Shown: positions 18,696-28,336 of the stretch, in pieces
Layout: every line of letters begins with the position of its first letter
How positions within the stretch are numbered: position 1 is the stretch's first letter
Source: Aeromonas sobria
GTDB lineage: Bacteria > Pseudomonadota > Gammaproteobacteria > Enterobacterales > Aeromonadaceae
Assembly: GCF_000820145.1 (NCBI RefSeq)
Contig: NZ_CDBW01000019.1
Coordinates: 1 to 52,861, forward strand
DNA: 52,861 bases
Direction: 5' to 3'
Notes under the pieces: generated by a model
Seen by the model: only the letters and a program-made list of their open reading frames with translations
Told to the model about the DNA's origin: nothing
Databases searched by the model: none
Made by a program: the position numbers and the translations under genes

Positions 18696-20582
18696 ATGCA
18701 AAAAACAACGATAGCCATGATGGTCATGATGGCTCTTTCGGGAGGGGCACAAGCTGAGACTTTAATCCTTAAAGGCAACCGGATGACGGTAGAGGTTGAA
18801 ACTCAAGATGGAAAATTAACCACGATTGCCTTCACCAACCATCAGAATGGAGATGTGATCCGGACAGACAAGCTGTTTGCGATTAAAGGTACCGATGACA
18901 AATTGACTCCCTCAACAGATTTTGTCGTGGACCGCTTTGAAGAAGAACATGGAAGCATCAACATCACATTAAAAAATAATGATTTCATGGTGAGCAGTGC
19001 ACTATCTCTTGATGATTCCCACGCTTATTCCACCGTTTCCTGGTCACTGCAAGCCTTGCATGATGGCCAGCGGATCGGAGCGTTTAGTCTGTTACCTTTC
19101 AATACCCAGGCTCCCTTCGTGTATGGCTCGATCAACAGTTCGCCGATCATCAGTGACAGTTTTTTCATCACCCCACAAAGTCCACTGATCAATACCAGGG
19201 CCTATGAAGGTGGCGTCACCCAGACAGCGCTGGTTCCATTACCCCTGGAGGCAGATAAGCCACTTACCTACACCAGCTATATTGGCACCTTTGGCCCGGG
19301 GCAACTCAGGCGTGATTTCAATAAATTCCTGAATGTGGCAAGAGATCGGCCCTATTCCCCCTATCTGCACTACAACTCCTGGCTCGACATCGGATTCTTC
19401 AACCCATATACCGAAGCAGAAGCTCTCACCCGGATCAATCAGTTTGGGGAGGAGTTGGTCACCAAACGTGGCGTGCCCATGAGTGGTTTCCTGCTTGACG
19501 ACGGATGGGATGACCGCAAAGGTAATTGGGGATTCAGCAAAGACTTTCCAAATGGTTTCAGCAAGCTGAAAACTGCCGCCGAAAAATACCACGCCCAACT
19601 CGGCATCTGGTTTTCACCTTGGGGCGGTTACAACAAACCGAGGGATGAACGGGTTTCTCACGCAGCTGAATTCGGTTATGAACTAAGCGATGGTCGGTTC
19701 GCCCTCTCCGGCCCTGTCTACTACAAAAATTTTCATCAGAAAGTGATGTCACTCATTAAGGATCAAGGGGTTACCCACTTCAAGTTCGATGGCACTGGCA
19801 ATGCGGACAAATTGATCAAAGGAAGCCAATTCACCAGCGATTTTGATGCCGCCATTCACCTGATTGAAGATGCTCGAACCGCGAACAAAGATGTTTTCAT
19901 CAACCTAACTACAGGCACAACTGCATCCCCTTCATGGCTGTTCTTCGCAGACTCCATCTGGCGTGGTGGTGATGACATCAATTTCTATGGTCCAGGCACA
20001 ATGGTGCAGCAATGGATTACTTATCGGGATGCGGAAACTTATCGCTCCATCGTCAAGAATGGCCCCTTGTTCCCGCTGAATTCCTTGATGCTGCACGGGC
20101 TGGTCTATGCCAAGCAAGCCAAGCATCTAGATAAACAATCTCCGCAAGATTTTGCCGATCAGGCCTGGAGCTACTTTGCCAGTGGAACCCAGTTGCAGGA
20201 GCTCTATATCACTCCTGAACTGCTGAGCAAAGAGAACTGGGATCTATTGGCGCAGGCTGCGCTTTGGTCACAGCAAAACAAGTCGGTCATGGTCGATAGT
20301 CACTGGATTGGTGGTGATCCAACCCAATTGGAAATTTACGGATGGGGAGCTTGGAGTGCTGAAAAATCCTTTATTACCTTGCGTAACCCTTCGAGCCAAC
20401 CCCAACAGTTTTTCCTGGAGCCAACTAGCCAACTTGAAGTACCTGATAGAGAGGCTAAAAAATTCAATATCAAGCCACTCTATGGCAATAACACCACCGT
20501 CCCCACCTCCATCAACGAGGGGGTGATCATCAAACTGGCACCACTGGAGCTCATCACAATGGAGCTGACTCCCGTCAAATAA
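18696..20582 (+). CDS. Secreted clan GH-D (alpha-galactosidase-like) glycoside hydrolase
   Basis: A 628-residue exported protein. Residues 1-20 are a Sec signal peptide ending AQA, before ETL. Residues 21 to about 230 look like the beta-sandwich of GH36-type enzymes. A (beta/alpha)8 barrel follows: YNSWLDIGFF, LDDGWDD (268-273), GNWGF, LGIWFSPWGGY, FKFDG with Asp365 as probable nucleophile, and RGGDD (Asp426/427) as the candidate acid/base region. A beta-rich C-terminal domain ends the protein. Members act on alpha-galactosides or alpha-GalNAc. Position beside a GalNAc operon suggests release of GalNAc or galactose from glycans. From memory, Aeromonas proteins of this kind have been deposited as the cytotonic enterotoxin Ast; I could not verify this. 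The gene is AT-richer than its neighbours. Confidence 0.75.
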   Translation: MQKTTIAMMVMMALSGGAQAETLILKGNRMTVEVETQDGKLTTIAFTNHQNGDVIRTDKLFAIKGTDDKLTPSTDFVVDRFEEEHGSINITLKNNDFMVSSALSLDDSHAYSTVSWSLQALHDGQRIGAFSLLPFNTQAPFVYGSINSSPIISDSFFITPQSPLINTRAYEGGVTQTALVPLPLEADKPLTYTSYIGTFGPGQLRRDFNKFLNVARDRPYSPYLHYNSWLDIGFFNPYTEAEALTRINQFGEELVTKRGVPMSGFLLDDGWDDRKGNWGFSKDFPNGFSKLKTAAEKYHAQLGIWFSPWGGYNKPRDERVSHAAEFGYELSDGRFALSGPVYYKNFHQKVMSLIKDQGVTHFKFDGTGNADKLIKGSQFTSDFDAAIHLIEDARTANKDVFINLTTGTTASPSWLFFADSIWRGGDDINFYGPGTMVQQWITYRDAETYRSIVKNGPLFPLNSLMLHGLVYAKQAKHLDKQSPQDFADQAWSYFASGTQLQELYITPELLSKENWDLLAQAALWSQQNKSVMVDSHWIGGDPTQLEIYGWGAWSAEKSFITLRNPSSQPQQFFLEPTSQLEVPDREAKKFNIKPLYGNNTTVPTSINEGVIIKLAPLELITMELTPVK

Positions 20583-20609
20583 ATATCAAGGTGGTTGAAC
20601 ACTATGCAA

Positions 20610-20638
20610 AAGGGACGCCGTGGCGTCCCTTGTTATTT
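20610..20638 (+). terminator. Intrinsic terminator after the glycosidase gene
   Basis: AAGGGACGCC (20610-20619) pairs perfectly with GGCGTCCCTT (20622-20631), with GT between the arms, then GTTATTT. It lies 28 bases after the stop. It separates the aga block from the convergent pdxJ. Confidence 0.75.
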
Positions 20639-20675
20639 CTAGCAGCCGGTCTCAGGCCGCGGCCTGTCTAGCGGA

Positions 20676-21413
20676 TCAGATCCCCTGACGGGCTTCCTGC
20701 ATCAGCAGGCGCATATCGCTGACGGCCTTGGCAAGACCGTCGAAAGCGGCGCGGCCGATGATGGCGTGGCCAATGTTGAGCTCATAGAGCTCGGGGATGG
20801 CGGCGATGGCTTTGACGTTGTGGTAGTGCAAGCCGTGACCGGCATTGACCTTCAAGCCCTTGCCAGCGGCATAGGAGGCTCCGGCGGCGATGCGCTTGAA
20901 CTCGGCGTTGCGCTCGGCATCCGTGGTGGCGTCAGCGTAACGGCCGGTGTGGATCTCGATAAAGGGTGCGCCGCTTTCGGCAGCCGCATCGATCTGGAGG
21001 GGATCGGCATCGATAAAGAGCGATACCTGGGCACCCACGGCAGAGAGACGGGTCACGGCGTCAGTCACCTTGGCCAGCTGGCCAGCCACATCCAGGCCGC
21101 CCTCGGTGGTCACTTCGGTGCGCTTCTCCGGCACCAGACAGACGAAGTGGGGCTTGATGCGACAGGCGATGCCGATCATCTCTTCGGTCACTGCCATCTC
21201 CAGGTTCATTCTTGTCTGGATAGTCTGACGCAGGATCTCCACGTCGCGGTCGGTGATGTGGCGGCGATCTTCACGCAGATGCACGGTGATGCCATCGGCA
21301 CCAGCCTGCTCGGCCACGAAGGCGGCCTGTACCGGATCCGGATACTGGGTGCCACGGGCGTTGCGCAGGGTGGCAATATGGTCGATGTTCACACCCAGAT
21401 AGATTTCACTCAT
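20676..21413 (-). CDS. pdxJ: Pyridoxine 5'-phosphate synthase PdxJ
   Basis: Last step of de novo vitamin B6 synthesis: condenses 1-deoxyxylulose-5-phosphate with 3-amino-1-hydroxyacetone-1-phosphate to give pyridoxine phosphate in the cytosol. The 245-residue TIM barrel shows [16 protein letters not shown] at the start, [31 protein letters not shown], and [20 protein letters not shown] is 6 bases before the ATG at 21413; an upstream in-frame start would add eight residues that homologues lack. It follows recO on the same strand after 140 bases, as in the E. coli rnc-era-recO-pdxJ group. The PLP made is the cofactor of PanP and the MalY-like enzyme in this window. Confidence 0.96.
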   Translation of the reverse strand: MSEIYLGVNIDHIATLRNARGTQYPDPVQAAFVAEQAGADGITVHLREDRRHITDRDVEILRQTIQTRMNLEMAVTEEMIGIACRIKPHFVCLVPEKRTEVTTEGGLDVAGQLAKVTDAVTRLSAVGAQVSLFIDADPLQIDAAAESGAPFIEIHTGRYADATTDAERNAEFKRIAAGASYAAGKGLKVNAGHGLHYHNVKAIAAIPELYELNIGHAIIGRAAFDGLAKAVSDMRLLMQEARQGI

Positions 21414-21553
21414 TGAGAACTCCTTGAAACTCTTCATCTGTTGACTGCGCGGCTACCGCGCGAATATCCGTATATCAGCTCGTCGGTTCGATTAGCGCAG
21501 CGTAATCGGACGTAGGTAACATTCTTACCGTGTCGGGTAACGCCGCAGAGCGG

Positions 21554-22261
21554 TTAACCCAAGCTATTCCGGCGTTTTAAAAACAGCTCCCGGCTCTTTA
21601 ACTGACGCTTGCCCAGATAGGGTTGCAGTGCCAGTCGGCTGAAACGTTTGGCCGCCTGCAGCAAGGGAGGGGCATCGAACCGTCCCTCGGCAAAGGCCAG
21701 CAGGTGGGCACCGAGAAACAGGGTACGGGGATCCGGCGCCCGCTCGCAAGCGACAAAGCCCAATTCACGCTCGAAGCCATAGAGCAGGGTCGGCTCGATA
21801 GGCGACTCATCGTCCGCCGTGTATTCGAAATCCACCGCATAGCCCAGCGCCTGCAGCAGCAGAAACTCGAAGCGGCGCAGGGGCAGCTCCGGCGTCTCGC
21901 CATCGGCCAGCGCCATGATGGCACGGGCATAGGCGTCGAACACTTCGGGGAACGGGGTGTGCGCTTCCAGCAGGTAGTAGACCAGCTCGTTGAGATAGAG
22001 GCCGTAGAAGAGGCGGTCGCCCCCGAGTCGCAGGGAGTGGTCGGGGCATTCGACCTGGGTAAGGTTCTTGAGATCCCCCTTGCCGCGCCAGGCGATGGTG
22101 AGCAGGGTAAAGGGTTGCAGCAGCCCCTTGAGAGGGGAGCGTGGCCCGCGAGAACCGCGAGCCACCAGGGTAAATCGGCCACTATCCTGGGTGAATACTT
22201 CGACCAGCTGGCTGGTCTCCCGATAGGGCCGACTGTGGATGACGAAAGCCGGGCTCAGCAA
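21554..22261 (-). CDS. recO: DNA repair protein RecO
   Basis: Helps RecR load RecA onto SSB-coated single-stranded DNA in the RecFOR pathway. The 235-residue protein begins with the OB-fold (AFVIHSRPYRETS, FTLVARGSRGP, LKGLLQPF) and continues into the helical domain (GLYLNELVYYLLE, LRRFEFLLLQALGY), ending in AKRFSRLALQPYLGKRQLKSREL. The typical four-cysteine zinc motif of some RecO proteins is absent, as in E. coli. The only usable in-frame start appears to be TTG at 22261, since an upstream TGA closes the frame; the nearby ATG (22267) is in another frame and stops at once. It starts 14 bases after era. Confidence 0.93.
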   Translation of the reverse strand: MLSPAFVIHSRPYRETSQLVEVFTQDSGRFTLVARGSRGPRSPLKGLLQPFTLLTIAWRGKGDLKNLTQVECPDHSLRLGGDRLFYGLYLNELVYYLLEAHTPFPEVFDAYARAIMALADGETPELPLRRFEFLLLQALGYAVDFEYTADDESPIEPTLLYGFERELGFVACERAPDPRTLFLGAHLLAFAEGRFDAPPLLQAAKRFSRLALQPYLGKRQLKSRELFLKRRNSLG

Positions 22262-22275
22262 TCCATCAACGCCAC

Positions 22276-23175
22276 TTAATCGTCACCGTAGCCGAGACTC
22301 CGCAGGGCGCGCTCGTCATCAGCCCAGCCGGACTTGACCTTAACCCACAGCTCGAGGTGCACCTTGTTCTGGAACAGTCGTTCCATGTCGAGGCGTGCTT
22401 CGGTACCTATGGTCTTGATCTTCTCGCCCTTGTTGCCGATGACCATCTTCTTCTGACCATCGCGCTCCACCAGGATCAGGCCGTGGATGTGGTAGAGGCC
22501 GTTCTCTTCCACCTTGAAGCGTTCGATCTCCACCGTCACCGAGTAGGGCAGCTCCTCACCGGTGAAACGCATCAGCTTCTCACGGATGATTTCTGAGGCC
22601 ATGAAGCGTGACGAACGGTCGGTCACGTAATCTTCCGGGAAGAAGTGGTTGTTTTCCGGCAGCAGATCCTTGGCCCACTCGCGGATCTTCTCCACGTTGG
22701 TGCCCTTCTCGGCACTGATGGGCAGGATGTGGGAGAAATTCATCTGCTGACCCAGCCACTCGAGGTGGGGCAGCAAGTCTTCTTTCTCTTTGACGTTATC
22801 GACCTTGTTGACCGCCAGCACCACGGGGCAAGGCAAGTGACGCAACTTGCCAAGCACCATCTCGTCATCCTTGGTCCAATGGGTACCGTCAACCATGAAT
22901 ACCACCATGGCCACATCTCCCAGCGAACTGGTGGCGGCACGGTTCATCAAGCGGTTGATGGCCCGCTTCTCTTCGATGTGCAGACCCGGAGTATCAACAA
23001 AGATGGTCTGATAGTTCTCATCGGTATCGATCCCCAAAATCCGGTGACGGGTGGTCTGGGGTTTTTTCGAGGTAATGCTGACCTTCTGGCCAAGCAGCTT
23101 GTTGAGCAGGGTGGACTTGCCCACGTTAGGGCGGCCCACGATGGCGACAAAGCCGCAGTAGGTAGTATCTGTCAT
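22276..23175 (-). CDS. era: GTPase Era
   Basis: Essential GTPase that binds the 3' end of 16S rRNA and acts in small-subunit maturation. The 299 residues show the G1 loop GRPNVGKST near residue 14, switch region KPQTTRH, DTPGLH (G3) and NKVD (G4), then a C-terminal KH domain with [13 protein letters not shown]. The ATG at 23175 overlaps a TGA (ATGA) that ends a small 22-codon ORF, itself coupled to the end of rnc, instead of overlapping rnc directly as in E. coli. Downstream it is followed by recO after 14 bases. Confidence 0.96.
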   Translation of the reverse strand: MTDTTYCGFVAIVGRPNVGKSTLLNKLLGQKVSITSKKPQTTRHRILGIDTDENYQTIFVDTPGLHIEEKRAINRLMNRAATSSLGDVAMVVFMVDGTHWTKDDEMVLGKLRHLPCPVVLAVNKVDNVKEKEDLLPHLEWLGQQMNFSHILPISAEKGTNVEKIREWAKDLLPENNHFFPEDYVTDRSSRFMASEIIREKLMRFTGEELPYSVTVEIERFKVEENGLYHIHGLILVERDGQKKMVIGNKGEKIKTIGTEARLDMERLFQNKVHLELWVKVKSGWADDERALRSLGYGDD

Positions 23176-23240
23176 GACAGTTGTTCCAAAGCTTGTGGTG
23201 TTAAAAGACAGCGCCTTTTTGAATCAGACGTACCTGTCAT
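23172..23240 (-). CDS. 22-codon ORF bridging rnc and era
   Basis: A short ORF begins at ATG 23240-23238, overlapping the rnc stop as ATGA, and ends at TGA 23174-23172, overlapping the era start as ATGA. Its last seven codons encode QALEQLS; the end of rnc encodes QALDKLS, and the DNA of the two ends is clearly related (both finish CTGTCATGACAG or TTGTCATGACAG). It looks like a partial duplication of the rnc 3' end that created a coupling cistron. Expression as a functional peptide is unlikely; a role in reinitiation is possible. The start and ends are seen directly; the history is inference. Confidence 0.4.
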   Translation of the reverse strand: MTGTSDSKRRCLLTPQALEQLS

Positions 23241-23908
23241 GACAATTTGTCCAGCGCTTGCTGCGCCGCGGCCTGCTCGGCCTTGCGGCGGCTGGTGCCA
23301 ACCCCTTTGAGCGGACCATCCAGACCTTCCACGTCACACTGGACGGTGAACTCCTGGTTGTGGGCCTCACCCTTGACGTTAGTCACTGTGTAGGTCGGCA
23401 GGGATTTGCGGGTTCCCTGCAAAATTTCTTGCAGGCGGGTCTTGGGATCTTTCTGCTCGATACCTGGCTTGATCTCGTCCAGACGGCTGGCGTACCAGCT
23501 CAGCAGCAGTGTCCGCACCACCTCAAGATCCGTATCCAGATAGACGGCACCAATCACCGCCTCGACCGTGTCAGCCAGAATGGATTCACGGCGAAAACCA
23601 CCGCTCTTGAGTTCACCTGGCCCGAGGATCAGATGATCCCCGAGGTCAAACTCCCGGCCCAGTTCGGCCAGGGTTTTTTCACGTACCAGAGTGGCACGCA
23701 TGCGGCTGAGATCCCCTTCTGCCGCTTGCGGGAAGCGGTGGAACAGCGCATCAGCAATCACCAGGCTCAAAATGGAGTCACCCAGAAATTCCAGTCGCTC
23801 GTTGTGACGAGAACCGGCGCTGCGATGTGTCAATGCGCGGGTCAGCAACTCTTGATCCTGAAAGACATGCCCGAGACGGGACTGCAGTCTGTTCATCTTG
23901 ATATTCAT
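23237..23908 (-). CDS. rnc: Ribonuclease III
   Basis: Double-strand-specific endonuclease that processes rRNA precursors and many structured mRNAs. The 223 residues contain the catalytic domain with the signature [14 protein letters not shown] (about residues 35-48), [31 protein letters not shown] (second acidic cluster), and a C-terminal dsRNA-binding domain ([28 protein letters not shown]). It starts directly after the lepB stop (TAAATG). In E. coli, rnc autoregulates by cleaving its own leader; here lepB is immediately upstream, so any such control would act differently. Confidence 0.96.
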   Translation of the reverse strand: MNIKMNRLQSRLGHVFQDQELLTRALTHRSAGSRHNERLEFLGDSILSLVIADALFHRFPQAAEGDLSRMRATLVREKTLAELGREFDLGDHLILGPGELKSGGFRRESILADTVEAVIGAVYLDTDLEVVRTLLLSWYASRLDEIKPGIEQKDPKTRLQEILQGTRKSLPTYTVTNVKGEAHNQEFTVQCDVEGLDGPLKGVGTSRRKAEQAAAQQALDKLS

Positions 23909-24847
23909 TTACTTGATTCCGCCAATGCGGTTGAAGCGCACCCCTGTCGGTACCCAACTTGGCAGCAGGGAGCCTTCTTCGCGCTCAAATTCAAAACTTA
24001 TCCAGATAGCGACCGCCTTGCCGACCAGATTCTGCTCGGGCACAAAGCCCCAGAAACGGCTGTCGGTACTGTTGTCACGGTTATCGCCCATCACGAAGTA
24101 CTGCCCTTTCGGTACCACCCACTCATCAGGATAAGTGCCGGGCTGGCGATAGTAACGACCAACCAGATCCGGCATCAGCGGGTTGCGCAGGGTCTCGTGA
24201 GAAACATCACCCAACTGCTCGGTATAGCGGTCAAGGGGGATCCCCATCTGGGTAAATTCGCCTCTTTGTTCAAACTTGATGTCGAGCTTGGTAAAGCCCG
24301 GGCACGTTTTCCCTTCCTGCTCCTCGCCACCTGCTTCAGCACAGCGCGGCCGGATCATCAGCTCTTTGTTGCGATAGATGATCCGATCACCCGGCATGCC
24401 AACCACCCGCTTGATGTAGTCAACGCGCGGCTCAAGGGGATACTTGAACACCACCACATCGCCACGCACCGGCTCGCCAGTTTCGAGGAATTTGGTGTTG
24501 GTCACCGGATCCCGCAGGCCATAGGCAAACTTTTCCACCAAGATGAAGTCGCCCACCAGCAAGGTGGGCATCATGGAACCTGACGGGATCTGGAACGGTT
24601 CAAAGATGAACGAACGCAGGATCAGCACAAAGGTGATCACCGGGAAGATCCCGGCAGTCTGCTCAATCCAGACCGGCACGGGGGCAACCTTGGCCAGCGT
24701 TTTTTCATCCAGATGAGCGCCACCATGGGCACGGGCCACGGCAATCTTGGCGGCTCGCTGTTTGGACCAGATCATCTTGTCCAGACACCAGATAAAACCG
24801 GTGATCACACAGACCACCACCAGGATCAGGGAAAACGTGCTTGCCAT
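23909..24847 (-). CDS. lepB: Signal peptidase I LepB
   Basis: Inner-membrane serine protease that removes signal peptides from exported proteins. Two N-terminal transmembrane segments (about residues 5-22 and 66-82) flank a cytosolic loop. The catalytic Ser91 in IPSGSMMPT and Lys146 in YIKRVVGMPGD sit at the same numbers I recall for E. coli LepB. GDNRDNSTDSRFWG (box E) is intact. The 312 residues are close to the 324 of E. coli. It follows lepA by 6 bases and abuts rnc, giving a lepA-lepB-rnc-era-recO transcription unit. The GH-D enzyme and RseB here would be among its substrates. Confidence 0.96.
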   Translation of the reverse strand: MASTFSLILVVVCVITGFIWCLDKMIWSKQRAAKIAVARAHGGAHLDEKTLAKVAPVPVWIEQTAGIFPVITFVLILRSFIFEPFQIPSGSMMPTLLVGDFILVEKFAYGLRDPVTNTKFLETGEPVRGDVVVFKYPLEPRVDYIKRVVGMPGDRIIYRNKELMIRPRCAEAGGEEQEGKTCPGFTKLDIKFEQRGEFTQMGIPLDRYTEQLGDVSHETLRNPLMPDLVGRYYRQPGTYPDEWVVPKGQYFVMGDNRDNSTDSRFWGFVPEQNLVGKAVAIWISFEFEREEGSLLPSWVPTGVRFNRIGGIK

Positions 24848-24853
24848 CTATTT

Positions 24854-26647
24854 TTAGTCCTTTCCGACATGGAGAATCGCGAGGAAGGCTTCCTGTGGCA
24901 CGTCAACACGGCCAACAGACTTCATCCGCTTCTTACCTTCTTTCTGCTTGTTCAGCAGTTTCTTCTTCCGGCTCACGTCACCACCGTAGCATTTGGCGGT
25001 TACGTCCTTACGCAATGCCTTGACGGTGCTGCGCGCGATGATCTGGTTGCCGATGGATGCCTGAATGGCGATATCAAACATCTGACGGGGGATCAGCTCA
25101 CGCATCTTTTCAACCACCTGGCGACCGCGATACTGGGCGTTCTCCTTGTGGGTGATGATGGCCAGCGCGTCAACCCGCTCACCGTTGATCATGATGTCCA
25201 GACGAACCATCTCGGAGGTTTCGAAACGCTTGAAGCCATAATCCAGCGAGGCGTAGCCACGACTGGTGGATTTCAGGCGGTCGAAGAAGTCGAGCACCAC
25301 TTCTGCCATCGGGATGTCATAGGTCAATGCAACCTGATTGCCGTGGTAGACCATGTTGGTCTGCACGCCCCGTTTCTCGATACAGAGGGTAATGACGTTA
25401 CCCATGTACTCTTGCGGCAGCAGGATGTTGCACTCGGCGATCGGCTCACGCATCTCTTTGATATTGTTAACCGGCGGCATTGCGGACGGACTGTCGATAT
25501 GGATCGTATCGCCATTGTTCAGCTCAATCTCATAGACCACGGTCGGTGCAGTGGTGATCAGATCCAGATCGTATTCGCGTTCCAGACGCTCCTGGATGAT
25601 CTCCATGTGCAGCATACCGAGGAAGCCGCAACGGAAGCCAAAGCCCAGTGCTGTGGAGCTTTCCGGTTCGAAGAACAGGGAGGCATCGTTCAGGGAGAGC
25701 TTGTCGAGGGCGTCACGGAACGACTCGTAATCATCGCTGGAGATGGGGAACAAACCGGCATAAACCTGCGGCTTGACCTTCTTGAAACCCGCCAGTGGCT
25801 TGTCAGCACCGTTCTTGGCTTGGGTCAGAGTATCGCCCACCGGCGCGCCATGGATGTCTTTGATACCGCAGACAACCCAACCTACCTCGCCACAACCCAG
25901 TCCTTGAGTATCCACCTGCTTGGGGGTGAAAATACCGATACGATCGACACCCCATACCTGGCCGGTAGTCATCACTTTGATCTTGTCGTTCTTCTTGAGC
26001 GAGCCGTTCTTGACCCGCACCAGAGACACCACCCCCAGATAGGAGTCGAACCAAGAGTCGATGATCAGTGCCTGCAGCGGGGCATCCGGATCACCTTCCG
26101 GTGGCGGGATACGCGCAACGATCTCTTCCAGCACCAGGTCAACACCGAGACCGGTTTTGGCAGAACAACGCACCGCATCGATCGCATCGATACCGACGAT
26201 ATCTTCGATCTCTTCAGCAACCCGCTCCGGCTCGGCCGCAGGCAAGTCAATCTTGTTCAGCACCGGCACCACTTCCAACGCCATTTCCATGGCGGTGTAG
26301 CAGTTGGCCAGAGTCTGTGCCTCAACCCCCTGACCGGCATCCACCACCAGCAGCGCCCCTTCACAGGCCGCCAGCGAGCGGGAGACTTCGTAGGAGAAAT
26401 CTACGTGGCCCGGGGTGTCGATAAAGTTCAGCTGATAGGTGTTACCGTCTTGTGCCTGGTAGTTCAGGGTCACACTCTGTGCTTTGATGGTAATGCCGCG
26501 CTCGCGCTCCAGGTCCATGGAGTCAAGCACCTGAGCCTGCATCTCGCGGGAGGACAAGCCACCGCAAGTCTGGATCAGACGGTCCGACAGGGTCGATTTA
26601 CCGTGGTCGATGTGCGCAATAATCGAAAAGTTACGAATGTGTTTCAT
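24854..26647 (-). CDS. lepA: Elongation factor 4 (LepA)
   Basis: Ribosome-associated GTPase related to EF-G, implicated in initiation and 30S biogenesis. The 597 residues show P-loop [29 protein letters not shown], and the LepA-specific C-terminal domain ending [20 protein letters not shown] and [12 protein letters not shown] chose the ATG at 26647 (MKHIRNF) to match the family; an upstream TTG at 26665 would add six residues. The SD before this ATG is poor. It starts 116 bases after rseC and heads the lepA-lepB-rnc-era-recO unit. Confidence 0.96.
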   Translation of the reverse strand: MKHIRNFSIIAHIDHGKSTLSDRLIQTCGGLSSREMQAQVLDSMDLERERGITIKAQSVTLNYQAQDGNTYQLNFIDTPGHVDFSYEVSRSLAACEGALLVVDAGQGVEAQTLANCYTAMEMALEVVPVLNKIDLPAAEPERVAEEIEDIVGIDAIDAVRCSAKTGLGVDLVLEEIVARIPPPEGDPDAPLQALIIDSWFDSYLGVVSLVRVKNGSLKKNDKIKVMTTGQVWGVDRIGIFTPKQVDTQGLGCGEVGWVVCGIKDIHGAPVGDTLTQAKNGADKPLAGFKKVKPQVYAGLFPISSDDYESFRDALDKLSLNDASLFFEPESSTALGFGFRCGFLGMLHMEIIQERLEREYDLDLITTAPTVVYEIELNNGDTIHIDSPSAMPPVNNIKEMREPIAECNILLPQEYMGNVITLCIEKRGVQTNMVYHGNQVALTYDIPMAEVVLDFFDRLKSTSRGYASLDYGFKRFETSEMVRLDIMINGERVDALAIITHKENAQYRGRQVVEKMRELIPRQMFDIAIQASIGNQIIARSTVKALRKDVTAKCYGGDVSRKKKLLNKQKEGKKRMKSVGRVDVPQEAFLAILHVGKD

Positions 26648-26763
26648 CGAGCAAGAGTCACTCAAAATTAGTTAAGGTCAGTTATGGAGGCGCGATTTTA
26701 CTGGATAACCCGGCTGACGGCCATTCTTTAGTCGCCAGCACCCGTGAAATAGCGCGTGTTCGG

Positions 26764-27225
26764 TCAGGAGAGGATATGGACAGGAACCACCACGCCAAGC
26801 ATCTGCGGGCCGTAGCAGCCCTGATCGAGGCGGTTGGAAAAGTAACGAACCAGTAAAAAACCCAGTCCGCCCCCCAACAGGCAGCAGAGAATGGTAACTC
26901 CCTCCCCGCCCTGGAGCAGCGGTGCCAACCAGAGCTGCCCCAACAGGGCGCCTGCCAACAGGCAAAACAGCGGCAAGACGTAGACCAGGGCGGCACCGCG
27001 CAGCAGGCTCTGCTGCGGGATACCCAGCCGAATTTGCTGGCCAACACCTACCTCGGTGGTCATTTTGACCCGCAAGCGTTGTGCCCTAAGAGGAAATGCC
27101 TTGGCCACTGTGCCAGTTCCGCAGTTAGACTGTTGCTGGCAACCACTGCAGGCAGAGCGCCGCTCGCACTCTACCCAGGCATGGTCTCCCTCGATGGCCA
27201 CCACGGTCGCCAACTCTTCACTCAT
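26764..27225 (-). CDS. rseC: RseC/MucC-family membrane protein
   Basis: Inner-membrane protein of the RseC_MucC family, fourth gene of the rpoE operon. In E. coli it has been placed in the SoxR-reducing system and has only a minor effect on sigma-E. The N-terminal part has a cysteine cluster, CSGCQQQSNCG (about residues 26-36), which may hold a metal or redox centre. Two transmembrane helices follow (about 77-100 and 105-125). I used ATG 27225; a GTG three codons upstream (27234) is equally possible and neither has a strong SD. About 110 bases separate it from rseB. Confidence 0.88.
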   Translation of the reverse strand: MSEELATVVAIEGDHAWVECERRSACSGCQQQSNCGTGTVAKAFPLRAQRLRVKMTTEVGVGQQIRLGIPQQSLLRGAALVYVLPLFCLLAGALLGQLWLAPLLQGGEGVTILCCLLGGGLGFLLVRYFSNRLDQGCYGPQMLGVVVPVHILS

Positions 27226-27334
27226 CTCATTCACGGCAAGACCTCGGGTTCAACAAAGGGATCTGAAAAAGCATAAAGATACCTGAAGAAAACACCCCGC
27301 GCTCGGCAAGCCGGGATGTTCCGGTCATAGCCCA

Positions 27335-28315
27335 TCAGGGGATTGCTTCGTTACGGGCCAACGGCTGGACCGACTCGGCAATTCGCTTGGCGGTCTCAGT
27401 TGGTACTTCACCCACAACAGTGATCTCGACCCCCACCTCGTTGACATAGCTCACCAGCGAGGTGGCGCCCTGGCGGATCAGCTGCTGACGCACCGCCTGT
27501 TTGGGGTCAACCCGGGAGACATAGACCGACAAATCCACCAGCCCGTCGGATAGCATCATGTAATCCACCGGCATACTGGTGGTCACCAGCTGATGGCGGT
27601 CTTGCGACAGGATCTTGAAGCCATCTGGCAGCCAGGAAATCTGCCAGTTAAGGGCTTGCTGGGGGGCAGGATAGGCATCTTCCAGCGCTAAGGCGGCAGG
27701 CTGTTTACTCTTGGCCAAAGTCACCAGCCAGGGGGCGGGTTTGCTCTGCAACGCCAGCTCAACCCCCAACACCTGCTCCACCAGATTGCCTTCCCGCTCC
27801 ACCATGTCGACCCGCAGCAACAGATTGCTATGCTCATCAATCCACAGCACGAAGCCGTACTTGTCTGCCTCTTTGGGCACCAGTCTGACCACCTGCGCAA
27901 CCACACCGGCAACGCGACTACGGCCAGCCAGCACCGGATCATAACTCTCCAGCACCCGCGCGATTGGCATCTTCACCAGAGTCGACCAGACACCGGGAAA
28001 ACGGGCATCTTTCAGGGTATAAGGCTCGTGGCTGTTCTCAAAAAAGGTGTATTCATCCTGACGTTGCAGATATTCGATCGCCTTGCCATCGAGGTAACTG
28101 AGATGGGCGACTTCCTGGCCATCGATCACCGCATGGCTGATGCGGATCGGTTCAAGACGCCCCTGACGGGCCTTGACCATGGATAACTCAAAGTTTTGCT
28201 GCTGCACGGCACTCTGCATCTGCTGCAACAAGGCCTCGGCCGACTTATCGTCGGCCGAGGCCTTGGCACTGATCAGCAGGAGAGAGGCCAGCAAAATACG
28301 GCTGGACTGGCGCAC
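27335..28315 (-). CDS. rseB: Sigma-E regulatory protein RseB
   Basis: Periplasmic protein that binds RseA and shields it from the DegS protease; it also senses lipoprotein/LPS defects. A Sec signal peptide (about residues 1-21, ending AKASA before DDK) is followed by a LolA-like N-domain and a smaller C-domain. Typical RseB stretches include ALLQQMQSAVQQQNFELS, FPGVWSTLVKMP and WLPDGFKILSQDRHQL. The start is GTG at 28315 with AGGGA 7 bases upstream, 21 bases after rseA. Length 326 fits the family. Confidence 0.94.
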   Translation of the reverse strand: MRQSSRILLASLLLISAKASADDKSAEALLQQMQSAVQQQNFELSMVKARQGRLEPIRISHAVIDGQEVAHLSYLDGKAIEYLQRQDEYTFFENSHEPYTLKDARFPGVWSTLVKMPIARVLESYDPVLAGRSRVAGVVAQVVRLVPKEADKYGFVLWIDEHSNLLLRVDMVEREGNLVEQVLGVELALQSKPAPWLVTLAKSKQPAALALEDAYPAPQQALNWQISWLPDGFKILSQDRHQLVTTSMPVDYMMLSDGLVDLSVYVSRVDPKQAVRQQLIRQGATSLVSYVNEVGVEITVVGEVPTETAKRIAESVQPLARNEAIP

Positions 28316-28336
28316 GATTTGATCCCTGACAATACG

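Noticed and set aside
24713..26671. Plus-strand open frame of 652 codons
   Set aside because: Antisense to lepA and the start of lepB. His- and Gln-rich composition is typical of a reverse-complement shadow.
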